Shown in pieces: positions 13,749 to 24,343 of a stretch of DNA of 64,000 bases; the first letter of the stretch is position 1, and each line of letters opens with the position of its first letter. Position numbers and translations under genes: made by a program. Source of the stretch: Dolomedes plantarius (taxonomy: Eukaryota; Arthropoda; Arachnida; Araneae; Dolomedidae); contig OU015493.1 in the NCBI GenBank assembly GCA_907164885.2, forward strand, positions 126,159,570-126,223,569, given 5' to 3'. The notes under the pieces were generated by a model. That model made no database searches. It worked only from the letters and a program-made list of their open reading frames with translations, and was not told the origin of the DNA.

Positions 13749-15000
13749 TGCTGGGTTGTTTTCGGCTCTCTTCGCCGTTTATTGACTTTAGGAAATTTAT
13801 TTTAAACGAATTTATCATGATTACTATTAAGTCTTCTTATCCGCAATAGATTTACCCAGGTTTACCCAGCACGCAAAGTTACTACTCAGTAGGAAAAAGA
13901 CACAACTAATAATTTAAATGACGAGAGAGAATTAAGGTTAAATAATTTGAAATTTATTTACATATAAGCTTTCACTAAAATTTACACAAACATATTTGAT
14001 ATACTTTATAGATATACATTAAACAATTTTACCAACAATGAATAATAAAACACTTTGAGTCCCTATCCTCTTAAAAGGAAAATTAAATAAAAGAATTTGT
14101 CACTCAAGGCATGTTATAAGCGGACTTACCCCATTTCAGCTGGGCTGATGTGCAGTGGTTTTCCATCTTACAACTACCACACTCTAAGGAAAGACCTGTA
14201 CTAAGAGAAAATGTACTCTAATACTGAGCACCAGAATATCTCTTCTCTCTGTCGCATAACTTTTTATAACCTTCTCTTTTCTATACCACATTTCTATTTT
14301 CCAATAAAATCATTTTCCCCTCCTTCTGAGTCTAATATCAGACCGCCCTTTTTCAAACCTTGATCGCCAAATGGTCTAGAATTATTTCCATTATTAAATG
14401 TATCATTCTCATTGGATTTTCTTTATTCGATTAAAGTAACGACCCCACGCAAATGGCGGCAAAAGCGACAAAGCATGTTCCCCTTTTTCTACCCTAAAAG
14501 ATTTTGCTACAATACTCCTTTGAAAACTTCCGCCCTTCCTACCGCTTACTAACCTTTGACTTCACAATGACCCTTTCTTACGAAACACTCTTTCACTTTA
14601 ACCGCCCAATTCCTGATCCTTTTAAAACATATTTTTCTGACTCCGTCTTTCCATAGCTATATATTTTATTACCCTTTTCTTCATTGTAAAATTGTTATTC
14701 TCTCTTTCGTTTCTATACTTATTCTTATTAAACTGCCCTTGTACGATTTTAGGCTATACATGAATTCACCTTCTTAAAATATTACTTGCTAAAATTCTTA
14801 ACATTCATACAAACTCTTAGGTGTGCTTTTATACCTTCTTACACAAACCTTGTATTTTGCCTATACGAACCCCACCTGCATTTTATCTGAAGGCGAGGTG
14901 TACCCCACCTGCATTTTATTTGAAAGCAAGTTTTAGGAGTAAACAGCCTCAAAATTCCAAACGAATATCACTTTAGTTTGGTAGACTGAAAGGTCTAGCA
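13749..15000 (-). repeat. 3' LTR of gag-env retrotransposon
   Basis: A 1252-bp repeat that matches 20700-21951 with no difference seen when the two copies were read side by side. On the minus strand it begins TGCTAGACC and ends CCCAGCA, the TG...CA ends of LTRs. The minus strand carries a TATA box (TATAAAAG, 14826-14833) and AATAAA polyadenylation signals close to the downstream end (for example 13778-13783). It is flanked outside by CTAA (13745-13748), the target duplication. No typical polypurine tract adjoins it on the internal side. Confidence 0.92.
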
Positions 15001-15565
15001 ATGCACACAAAATCCCAGAAAAAGAAAAAAAATAAATAAAAAAAGAAAAAAAATTCTAAGTTCCTATTTTTCGATCGAGTGACTGAATGGATGGGGACCC
15101 AAATATTAATAATAAACATAAAAATAAATATAACACACAAAATACCAAGTTATAGAGATATAGATAAAAATAGAAAAACATTTTCCTAGTTGCGAGGGAA
15201 AAGAAGTTTAAATATAAATGAGCACTAACATGAGAGAATATGCAGGAAGAGTATAGTACACAAGATTCGAAACATAAGTGAATACTTAAAAGCAATAATC
15301 ATTTGTGTACAACGAATAATCATAATAGTAATAAAAAAAATATTGAACTTATAAAATAAATTAAAGAAAACATAAGAATAATGTACACATTGCGCAATGA
15401 TAAGACATTTTAAAGCAAAGAAAAAAAAATTAGCTAAAATAATGATATAAGGATTAAAAAAAATACATAATGCACAATAAAGCAAAGGAGGAAAAAAAAA
15501 TTAGATAAGATACTGATCTAAAGTAATAAAATATCTAAATAAAGCACCCTGAAAAGGAAGTACAT
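15001..15565 (-). other. Region between env and the 3' LTR
   Basis: Very AT-rich, A-rich on +, therefore U-rich in the element transcript. Two overlapping minus-strand frames (15056-15295, 15225-15485) are hydrophobic by composition only and match nothing. The expected polypurine tract next to the LTR is not evident on the minus strand: the bases there read TTTTGTGTGCAT. Confidence 0.5.
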
Positions 15566-17380
15566 TTATCGAGATCGACAACAACAAGTGATAATTGTTG
15601 AAAAGACTGTAATAAGGATACACAATAAAAATAAAGATGATCCGACAATTTTCAAAAACAACAACGAAGTATTTAATGCTGGTATTGGGAACCAGTCGAA
15701 CATTGAACTACTCGTCGAAGAGCTAGAAGAACTAGTGTAATTTAAGTTCAATTGTTGAAGTTCAATTGACGGCTCTTGAAAACATACATTCACCTGCTGA
15801 CATTGAATTAATGTTTCGGATCGCAGGCACAGTTTGTCTTTCAAACACTGTTGAGAGCTTAACAGTTTGATTGTATAGTACATTGGCTCAATCTGTAGAC
15901 GGATGGCACGGGTGTACACCGAGAGTCCCTGGAAATGTACAGTCACCACACCCGGCTCACAGGTACTATGCGCCTTAAATTTTATACGGGCAAACAGAGC
16001 GCAATTGTAACACCCAGTAGCTTCAATCTCAGAGGTGTCAAATTTAGGACAGACTGTAGACTGCTGTACAGCAATTTTGAAGTTGGTGAATACCAGCTGT
16101 ACTCTAACAGCTGATGTGGCGAGCATAGTGGAGGTTAATTTATTGTCCTGGATCTGGAGGAGATGCATGTCTTTTTGCAATGGGAGTGCAAACTCCTGTG
16201 TTTTTCGTAAATTTTCCAAGGCGTCTGTCGCCAAGGAACAGCGTAGCGTATCCTCAAAAAAATCGCAGGATGATATATTTTCATCGAAAATGAAGTTTTT
16301 AGTGAAGGAGGTGTTCGCTTGGACGGCTCCAATCTCGCTTGCTTTCGGGTGATTTCGAATACTTGTTGGGGCTAAGTAAGCCTCGGAAGGACGGCCGACA
16401 CGTTGTATCAATGAGTCACTGAAGTGTAGTTGAGGCTGGTCATACGCTCCCAAAATGGAAATCTTGATACCTGTTTTGGTGTATGCTACATCAGAAAGAG
16501 AGATGTGCGACACCGTATTATTCTCGATATGCGTGACTGCAATGTTGTATTGGCAATCATGACCAGTAATTTTGCTGACCTGATAAGAGTGCAATAGATC
16601 AGGCTCGAACCACGTGCGGTAAAAGTTGCACGCGGCACGCGTCAAAATTGTGCATCCGACACCTAAACCACCTGCGACACACGAGGAAACACCGGGAAAT
16701 TCCCTGCTCTCTGGTGTCTCCGCTTCAAAGTTGAGTCCCTGTTTACCCACGGACTTCTTAACACAATGTACTCCTTGGCCGCAATATTTATTAAAAATAC
16801 AAGATGTCTGTGATATATGCTTAGTTGTGACGGGAAATGTGAAATATTGACGCTCCGTGTGAAAAAAACACTTTACAGCGTCCAATTTAAGCTTCAGTGT
16901 GAATAGGTGCTGGTCGGCAGAGTTAGTGAACCATAAGCAAACTTCCGATGATACAGCTGGTAAGGAGAATTCGGCGGTTGTATATACATTGCAAACTTTC
17001 GTGTTGTCCGAAAGCGTATTACAAGTTCGTAAATCGGATTTTACAATGGCGTGTGAACTGCAATCCGCATCCACTAATCCTATGAGAAACACTAAAGTCA
17101 GCAAAACAATTTGTTGCGTTAACATGTTGGGTCGTTGTGCGGCTTGGAATTCCAAAAAATGATAAGTTCCAACACTTATCCGTTGAATTGTAGTGCCCAG
17201 GAATGCACCACAAAGTAAGCTACAACGAGCTATAATTCGAAAAAATTTGTAAATATGGTATGCCAGGAATATTAGGCCTTGTAATAAAATTAACGTACTC
17301 TTGATTAAGACCTTTAAACTCCATAACACAAAAACCGCCTGTAAAGGTACAATACTGACCATGCGAGCTGCTAGCTGCAT
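15566..17380 (-). CDS. env: Env: class II fusion-type envelope glycoprotein
   Basis: An intact frame of 604 residues. In order: a hydrophobic N-terminal stretch (residues about 8-50); a second hydrophobic stretch at 86-105 starting at an internal Met and ending in VDA, which looks like the true signal peptide; a cysteine-rich ectodomain; a Ser run (550-559); one membrane anchor (about 572-596); and a short tail rich in Cys (CCCRSR). A Gly/Cys-rich loop with PGVSSC (229-234) and AACNFYRTWFEP (249-260), and a later GCYNC (457-461), fit the fusion-loop and core region of phlebovirus G2 (Gc)-like proteins. Several N-glycosylation sites are present. By family it would mediate membrane fusion if expressed; this is inference. 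It is probably made from a spliced RNA. Confidence 0.85.
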   Translation of the reverse strand: MQLAARMVSIVPLQAVFVLWSLKVLIKSTLILLQGLIFLAYHIYKFFRIIARCSLLCGAFLGTTIQRISVGTYHFLEFQAAQRPNMLTQQIVLLTLVFLIGLVDADCSSHAIVKSDLRTCNTLSDNTKVCNVYTTAEFSLPAVSSEVCLWFTNSADQHLFTLKLKLDAVKCFFHTERQYFTFPVTTKHISQTSCIFNKYCGQGVHCVKKSVGKQGLNFEAETPESREFPGVSSCVAGGLGVGCTILTRAACNFYRTWFEPDLLHSYQVSKITGHDCQYNIAVTHIENNTVSHISLSDVAYTKTGIKISILGAYDQPQLHFSDSLIQRVGRPSEAYLAPTSIRNHPKASEIGAVQANTSFTKNFIFDENISSCDFFEDTLRCSLATDALENLRKTQEFALPLQKDMHLLQIQDNKLTSTMLATSAVRVQLVFTNFKIAVQQSTVCPKFDTSEIEATGCYNCALFARIKFKAHSTCEPGVVTVHFQGLSVYTRAIRLQIEPMYYTIKLLSSQQCLKDKLCLRSETLIQCQQVNVCFQEPSIELQQLNLNYTSSSSSSTSSSMFDWFPIPALNTSLLFLKIVGSSLFLLCILITVFSTIITCCCRSR

Positions 17381-19153
17381 GAATCAAACATAGAAGAATT
17401 GCTGAAAATGAAGGAAAAGCCCATCTTACAACTTACGTTGAGTGACAATATATTATAAAAATAAATTTTCCTAATTAGAAATATAATAATTAGAAATATA
17501 TATGTATAAATTTATAATAACCTGAACAAATGCTAAATGAGAGAATTAATGTTTGTAAGCCTTTAAATTTAGCCATGAGTCTCTTATAATTGAAATTGTA
17601 AATTTCCGCGTATATTTATTAAGAATTAGAGAAAAAAAAAATTGCTAAATTAAATAAATGAATATCTATTATGGCATACCTTGTTTAGATAACAACAACC
17701 AAAATAGCTATTAATATTGTAACACCATTATCATAATTAGCATTATTTATAGTATTTCTATTATTATTATACACATTGCTGTAGAATGCTTGTTTATGCA
17801 TTTCTGCACAGAGTTAAGGAGAAAAGAAAATTTATTTATAATTAAAAAAAAGAGGAGGATGTAAGCTATATTTCTGTACTAACAACCATGACGGGTGATC
17901 AGTCCATCAAAACAACATACATTAAAAGTTACATCCCTACTTTAAATTTATATAGTTCTTGATGTATGTAGAGGTTTAAAGCTAAACCACTATGTAAACT
18001 AAATGTATAAAACATGAAATCAGTAACAACATGACATGATGTAAAAAGATGCAGGAAAAAGAGAGAGAGAGAGGAAAAACAATTTATATTTTCGATTTCT
18101 TACTAAAATTAAAGGAAGGAGCGGAGAGAGAGAGAGAAAAAATATTTATCTGTTTTAGTTCCCTTATTCCATTTGACCATTGACCTTTTATTTGAAGTAA
18201 CGCTAGCTAGCTACCAATAAATCCCTAATTAACAATACACAAAGTAACTACAGAAGAAATGAATTAATAACGACTTGAAATCAAAGAATAATAATAAACA
18301 TATATAAAATTGAAAAAGAAAAAAAAGTATGTAAAAACAAAATTAAACTTAACGCGAAGAGGTGCGTTCGCAGCTCCGTTCATAAGAATTAATTTCTGAA
18401 TATCGCGGTTTTTGCGTGGGAAATTCCAAAAAAAAAATTCTCCATTGTTCACTGTTCTCCGTTGTCTGTCCGCAACGATCAAATATCGTCTTATAAATTT
18501 ACGAACCAGAGAGTTAAATGTAAGTGAAGTGATTTTGAATTTCATCTGTTCCCCTCTTATAGGAGACAATTGTTAGAATATCGAAAATCAGTCATTATTC
18601 GTCAGTAATATTCATAATTATCGCCATTCCCCATTACCGGGATTTAATTATGACGAGTTTCTGTACAAGCATTGAAAGAATACTATAGAATACAATACAC
18701 AAAAAAAAATATAATCACAGGAAATTCCCTGCGTACTTCAAAAGTCCCTGTTATCAATTATCCTAACATAAGTATGCGCAACATAAAATAAAAAAAAATA
18801 AATATCAATATCCTATAATTATATCCTAATCGCAAACGCAAAACCCTAAAATCTCAAATAGAAATTTTACATCAAACACAAAGAAAAGAGAGAAAAAAAA
18901 ATTCTATATACATATGCAAAACCCGTTTGAGATATTTGTAAAACAAATGTAGGTTATGATAAAACCTAATAAAAAATAATAATAATCATAGATGTATATA
19001 ATCAATAAAAAAAAATTCCAAGTAAAGATATAAATGTGATGATACGAGTATAAATGTGTGTAAAATCAAAATGACCTAACAATTTGTTCTAAGAATCCAA
19101 AGCTTCCGCAATTCTATTCAAGAAACTAACCCCAGGTGAAATGACCCCCTCAA
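17381..19153 (-). other. Non-coding gap between env and gag where pol would be expected
   Basis: AT-rich, with GA-rich microsatellite patches (18060-18077, 18126-18140). The only longer minus-strand frame (18264-18569) starts TTG, ends in a low-complexity Phe/Tyr run and has no integrase or reverse transcriptase motif. A purine tract (AAGAGGGGAACAGA on the minus strand, about 18547-18560) resembles a polypurine primer but lies 3.5 kb from the 3' LTR. I find no pol remnant. Confidence 0.6.
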
Positions 19154-20238
19154 TTAGTTTAAATTCTGTGTACTTCTATAGGGAAATGAAGGGTGGGTAG
19201 GGTACATTCTTCTGTCGGTCGTAAATCGATTGTTGGCGTGGTTTCTGTTGTGGGATGTCGTAAAAGTTCCCCGGGTCGTTTGTTGAGGCGTTGCAAAGAA
19301 GCAGAAGGAAGATTCGTGATTATTGCGACCGCAAATTTGACACTGGGTCCTGACGTTGTTAGACCTGTTATTGTTATAAACCCGCGAATTCTGAAAGCGC
19401 GGTGAGAAAGTTTGGGGTCTCGAAAGAGCGTTGCGGTTCGAAAAATAATTTGGAGGGTGTGGAGTGGCAGCTCTGAATCTATTCTGCATTCTAAAATTAT
19501 TATGGCGCGGCTCAATTTTTAGATTTTCGATCTGCTTGGTTAATGCAGCGACAGTTTCGTGTGTTTTCTGCGCGTGACATTCAATGACTTTCAATAAGTC
19601 GGCATTTGAATGATTGAGACTATTAACCTCGCTAGAGATATTCTGAGAATCAGTAAGTGTAGATTCATTAGTTTGTAATAATTCAACATAATTTAAAGCC
19701 TCTTGGAAGGATTGTGGATCCTTCATTAATGCCGGTTTTTTAAACTCAGGCAAAAGACCATCAATGAATTTGGATAATTTCGTTTGTTCAACCAACCGCT
19801 GAATTTCAGGGTTTGTAGAGTCTAATGTTCCAAAAAATTGTTGCGTTGCATTTGAAACTCGAGTTGCAAAAACTTTTGCCTGTTCTTTAGGCATCATGCG
19901 GCAATTAGCGAATTGATGCTGTCGGGTGGCAAGACTAGTTTTCTTTTCGAAATAGGCCAAAAATTTTGTTTTGAATGATTGATAGTTTTTCTCTTGTGAT
20001 AAATCGGGAGAGTTAATAATATGTGATAAAGCATCTCCCCGAATGCGTGATTTTAGAATGAAAAGTTTTTCTTCATCATTACAATTAGCAAGTGATGTAA
20101 CGTGGTCGACATTATCGAGGAAAATTTGGGAGTAACCGCGGATACGTTATCGAATTGGGGAATAATCGTTTGAAAGCCCGCTAATTTAGTAAATAAACTA
20201 CACGAAGTATTAGACATTGTATTTTCCGTTTCAGGCAT
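19154..20238 (-). pseudogene. gag: gag, Gypsy-type, broken by one frameshift
   Basis: The ATG at 20238 opens a frame that runs to about 20145. Gag-like sequence then continues in a neighbouring frame, open without interruption to the TAA at 19154-19156, so a single one-base indel near 20140-20150 breaks the gene. The second part shows the alpha-helical capsid pattern of errantivirus-type Gag. Near its end is one zinc knuckle of the form C-x2-C-x4-H-x4-C (CQICGRNNHESSFC), followed by a basic Asn/Arg/Phe-rich tail. The total would be about 360 residues. Whether the indel is a real lesion or a programmed shift is unknown; the site has no classic slippery heptamer that I recognise. Confidence 0.8.
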
Positions 20239-20699
20239 GATAAAATAATAAGATGAAATTATACTACCGGACAGAAATGTGTATATAATAATAAGATACT
20301 GATATACGATACATAAATAATTTAAAAGAAATATTATAACGGAAATTTTATATCAATATACAACATGAAACACATTATGCCACCAAAGATATTCATACTC
20401 TTAAAAAAAAAATTTTAAGATTCTTGTTTTAATCAAGAGATTATAAAAGATAATTCATAATAATAAAAGAAAATTGTATCATACTACTTATACAATATAC
20501 ATAATAATAAAATACTGATTGAGACTCATGAGGGAAGAAATAAATGAAATTTGTTGTGTCTGTTTACTACCGATATTTCTAAAAAATTAAAGACATTTAT
20601 TGATATTAATCCCAAATGATCACGGTAACCAAACTTATAAGGTATTAAGGAAATACAAATGGTTACAGCAATAATCAACTGGAGTGGTCACGCACCAAC
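20239..20699 (-). other. Leader with putative primer-binding site
   Basis: The untranslated leader lies between the 5' LTR and gag. Two bases after the LTR end, the minus strand reads TGGTGCGTGACCAC (about 20684-20697), which begins with the TGG expected opposite a tRNA CCA end. Its complement ends GGTCACGCACCA, close to the 3' end of insect tRNA-His as I remember it, with one G missing. The match is tentative. The rest is AT-rich. Confidence 0.4.
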
Positions 20700-21951
20700 T
20701 GCTGGGTTGTTTTCGGCTCTCTTCGCCGTTTATTGACTTTAGGAAATTTATTTTAAACGAATTTATCATGATTACTATTAAGTCTTCTTATCCGCAATAG
20801 ATTTACCCAGGTTTACCCAGCACGCAAAGTTACTACTCAGTAGGAAAAAGACACAACTAATAATTTAAATGACGAGAGAGAATTAAGGTTAAATAATTTG
20901 AAATTTATTTACATATAAGCTTTCACTAAAATTTACACAAACATATTTGATATACTTTATAGATATACATTAAACAATTTTACCAACAATGAATAATAAA
21001 ACACTTTGAGTCCCTATCCTCTTAAAAGGAAAATTAAATAAAAGAATTTGTCACTCAAGGCATGTTATAAGCGGACTTACCCCATTTCAGCTGGGCTGAT
21101 GTGCAGTGGTTTTCCATCTTACAACTACCACACTCTAAGGAAAGACCTGTACTAAGAGAAAATGTACTCTAATACTGAGCACCAGAATATCTCTTCTCTC
21201 TGTCGCATAACTTTTTATAACCTTCTCTTTTCTATACCACATTTCTATTTTCCAATAAAATCATTTTCCCCTCCTTCTGAGTCTAATATCAGACCGCCCT
21301 TTTTCAAACCTTGATCGCCAAATGGTCTAGAATTATTTCCATTATTAAATGTATCATTCTCATTGGATTTTCTTTATTCGATTAAAGTAACGACCCCACG
21401 CAAATGGCGGCAAAAGCGACAAAGCATGTTCCCCTTTTTCTACCCTAAAAGATTTTGCTACAATACTCCTTTGAAAACTTCCGCCCTTCCTACCGCTTAC
21501 TAACCTTTGACTTCACAATGACCCTTTCTTACGAAACACTCTTTCACTTTAACCGCCCAATTCCTGATCCTTTTAAAACATATTTTTCTGACTCCGTCTT
21601 TCCATAGCTATATATTTTATTACCCTTTTCTTCATTGTAAAATTGTTATTCTCTCTTTCGTTTCTATACTTATTCTTATTAAACTGCCCTTGTACGATTT
21701 TAGGCTATACATGAATTCACCTTCTTAAAATATTACTTGCTAAAATTCTTAACATTCATACAAACTCTTAGGTGTGCTTTTATACCTTCTTACACAAACC
21801 TTGTATTTTGCCTATACGAACCCCACCTGCATTTTATCTGAAGGCGAGGTGTACCCCACCTGCATTTTATTTGAAAGCAAGTTTTAGGAGTAAACAGCCT
21901 CAAAATTCCAAACGAATATCACTTTAGTTTGGTAGACTGAAAGGTCTAGCA
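20700..21951 (-). repeat. 5' LTR of gag-env retrotransposon
   Basis: Same 1252 bp as 13749-15000 with TG...CA ends. It is the upstream LTR because gag and env are read leftward from it. The TATA box on the minus strand is at 21777-21784 and AATAAA at 20729-20734, so transcription is expected to start about 200 bases into the LTR and to end near its downstream edge. That implies an unusually long R region of about 1 kb. It is followed on the outside by CTAA (21952-21955), the second copy of the target duplication. Confidence 0.92.
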
Positions 21952-21957
21952 CTAAGT

Positions 21958-22002
21958 CTTCAATGTCGTGATGACTTAGGTGATGTCATCACGACATTGA
22001 AG
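21958..22002. repeat. Perfect 18-bp inverted repeat at the LTR insertion site
   Basis: The arm CTTCAATGTCGTGATGAC (21958-21975) and its exact inverse (21985-22002) enclose a 9-base loop. The loop region also pairs with the left flank of the LTR element, so two hairpins interleave in the uninterrupted site. Confidence 0.9.
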
Positions 22003-22420
22003 CGGCATTGAATCGGGTAACTTATTCAAGCTGTACCCGAATGAAAAAAATATTTAAGTTTTTATATAACATTTTTACAAGCGAAATTTATGGGCTCAGT
22101 TTAAAAGAAATTAAAATTTATTCAACAATTTTTTTTTATAAAATTGCATAAAATTTCACTGATATTGCAGATTGCTTCCCTTTTTATTAAATAGGAATGG
22201 AATCATGGTATCAGTTTTAAACCTATGTACATTTAAGTATCATTTGAGGGGCTCTCCCCACGCAACTTTAATTTAAAATTATTGTGGGCAAATTATCAGA
22301 TTGTCGACAATAGCTTAGTGCTAAAAAGCGTTCCTGTGTGGTTAATTTAATTTGAAGAGTTAAAGTTATTCTAAAAATCCTTCCGACACCTTTTCGCGGT
22401 GGGCCCTGGGAGGGTCTGTC
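22003..22420. other. No gene recognised
   Basis: AT-rich for most of its length. Composition rises near 22385, where the LINE-related sequence probably begins. Confidence 0.4.
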
Positions 22421-23660
22421 CTAAGACAGACTGCTTACGTCGGAGGACCGTGTTGGACTGTGTGTTGGACTCACGATGGATCCGTTATTGCAAAAGCCGA
22501 TGCAGATAACGCAAGAACTGTTTAACAGGGAAAAAAAAAAGCTTCCGAACTTTATTAGCACTTCGAAATGGATTTCGGACACTAAGAGACAGATGAATGA
22601 GTATGATAGAACCATAGTTAATGCACAAATAGGGATGGCTGATATTATAACTTATTACAGAGGACAAATCTCGATATTGGAGAAAGGAAAGACGGTCAGC
22701 TATGCTGAGGCGGTCAAGAAGAGTTATTAGATGAGAAGGTTGAAGTCGAGGAAAAGAGAAGTCGGCGTGACAATCATTCCCGAAATCGAACAGAGCGCTG
22801 GAGCTACGAAGAAAGTAGTACAGGACCTGGTCAAGCCTGGTTAAATTAAAGTTAGAATCAAATGTTTGTAAGAAAATAAGGAGACGAGGGATTATTATTG
22901 GAACAGATAATAAAGAGGATTTAGATAAACTGATCGAGGTGCTTAAGGAGATATATCGGTTGAAAGAGAAATATAAGATAGAAAAGAGGAAGAAAAGGGA
23001 CCCTCACGCTATCCTATTTGGTGTTGGAGAAACGTACGGAAAAGAGGAATTTAAGATCAAATTAAGAGAACAAAACGATGAGTTGAAGGATGCGGAGAAT
23101 ATTGTCACCAAATATAAAGCAAGATATGGGGAAAATTGGTTAATAAGTGTAAAAGGAGTTAGACTCAGGAAATTAGAAAAACCGAATAAAATAAAGTTGT
23201 ACTGGCAAATATATAATTGGCGCGATCACTTAAAACCATTAATTTGTTACTATTGTTGGGCATATGGATATTTGGCTAAATTCTGCAAGAATAAGAAGGT
23301 TTGTAAACAGTGTGGGCTAGATCCCCATGAAGAGACATGCAAAGAGAATCTTAAATGTGGAAACTGTGCAAGACATAATGAAAGGTTCGGAGTTGATATA
23401 AACACCTTTCACTTTTCTACTGATCCCCCGTGCTTTTGTCACGGCATGGAGGTGGATAAACTCATAGCATGAACGGACTGTAGCAGTGACGGCTCAGTGC
23501 GGCAGTATGACCGGCTGATGGTCTGAAGCGGGTTCGGTTAGTCCGTCTGTGTGCAACGACGGCGTTGGGCGCTTTGGAGGATTTAATCTGATTTTGCGAC
23601 CGACTCGAATCTCGGGGCACTGGTGTACTATGATGAAACAGGGGACGGACTATGTACCTA
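22385..23660 (+). mobile_element. Non-LTR retrotransposon relic carrying ORF1 only
   Basis: A GC-rich leader (22385-22475) precedes a broken ORF1 (22476-23472). About 190 bases of non-coding sequence follow, reading like a 3' untranslated part (GATTTATTAATAC near 23671). No reverse transcriptase or endonuclease sequence is present. LINE copies normally lose their 5' end, so a copy with the 5' half and no ORF2 is the reverse of usual. An internal deletion or a dedicated non-autonomous derivative could explain it. Confidence 0.6.
22476..23472 (+). pseudogene. LINE ORF1 (gag-like, three zinc knuckles), broken
   Basis: The first part runs from ATG 22476 to a stop at 22728. A stretch with several stops follows, and the second part is open from 22939 to 23472. 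The second part holds a Lys-rich helical region and then a run of CCHC-type knuckles (CYYCWAYGYLAKFC, CKQCGLDPHEETC, CGNCARHNERFG), the arrangement of ORF1 proteins of Jockey/I/R1-type LINEs that bind their own RNA. In the first knuckle the His is replaced by Tyr (YGYLAKFC instead of YGH), a decay sign. Not functional as it stands. Confidence 0.75.
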
Positions 23661-23669
23661 TGTATCTAT

Positions 23670-23840
23670 TGATTTATTAATACTAGAGGGTTCGCCCCTA
23701 GGCTCGCTACGCTCGCTCCTCTGTTATGGCTAATAGCGAGACACATAGGGGTGATTCTTGGGTAATGTAACAGCTTCCATCCATTTGCTGTTGTCACCCT
23801 TAATGCGAAGGGCGTTTCATCACTGTTGAATTATCAGCTT
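23670..23840. repeat. Unclassified hairpin-headed repeat
   Basis: It has short GC-rich palindromic words (AGGGTTCGCCCCT, GGCTCGCTACGCTCGC) like the head of the repeat at 9450. It directly adjoins the end of the LINE relic. Class uncertain. Confidence 0.4.
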
Positions 23841-23987
23841 TAAAATTCAATTAAAAATCAAAAATTTAAGATATATTCTTGAAATGAGGTATATATGAAT
23901 AAGCCTTTCAGCTTCCAGATGATGTAAATATTTTCTTTGTAAGAGAAAAACTCGAGGAGCATCGATATTACATCCACATAGGGGACG

Positions 23988-24343
23988 ATATTTCTTGAAA
24001 ATCTGTGTTTCATTTTTTGATGAAAATATTAGTCTGTTTTAAAATATTTTTAAACAAATGAGGTCTAGTCTGAGAGAGAAATGTCTGTAGTCTTAGATTG
24101 TAAAAAGATCAGAATTCTACGATCATTTTTTAGCGAGCTATCGTAATCTGAAGATGAAAAAGTCAATATTTCTTGAAAAACTGTGTTTAATTTTTTGATG
24201 GAAATATTAATCTGTTTTAAAATATTTTTAAACAAATGAGGTCTAGTTTGAAAGAGAAATGTCTGTAGTCTTAGATTGTAAAAAGATCAAAATTCTACGA
24301 TCATTTTTTGGCGAGTTATCGTAATCTGAAGATGAAAAAGTCA
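23988..24343. repeat. Tandem duplication, two copies of 178 bp
   Basis: 23988-24165 is repeated at 24166-24343 with scattered single-base differences. Both start ATATTTCTTGAAAA/TCTGTGTTT and contain ATGAGGTCTAGT. No coding content. Confidence 0.88.

Larger units (their letters stand above)
13745..21955 (-). mobile_element. LTR retrotransposon with gag and env but no pol
   Basis: A complete minus-strand insertion: CTAA / LTR / leader / gag / 1.77 kb without a gene / env / 3' region / LTR / CTAA. The 4-bp duplication and a Gag of Ty3/Gypsy (errantivirus) style point to a Gypsy-type element. Env is a phlebovirus-G2-like class II glycoprotein, a type found in several invertebrate retroelements. 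No protease, reverse transcriptase, RNase H or integrase frame exists in either orientation, and the gap between gag and env is too short to hold pol. The LTRs look identical, so the insertion is recent and pol must have been supplied by another copy. Confidence 0.88.

Noticed and set aside
16035..17162. Plus-strand open frames of 74-105 codons
   Set aside because: They lie antisense to the intact env frame and carry no domain; they are shadows of its codon pattern.
18264..18569. Minus-strand frame between gag and env as a pol remnant
   Set aside because: It starts without ATG, ends in a Phe/Tyr run and shows no reverse transcriptase or integrase motif.
19193..19515. Additional frames within gag on both strands
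   Set aside because: Overlap the gag reading frame with its zinc knuckle; no independent support.
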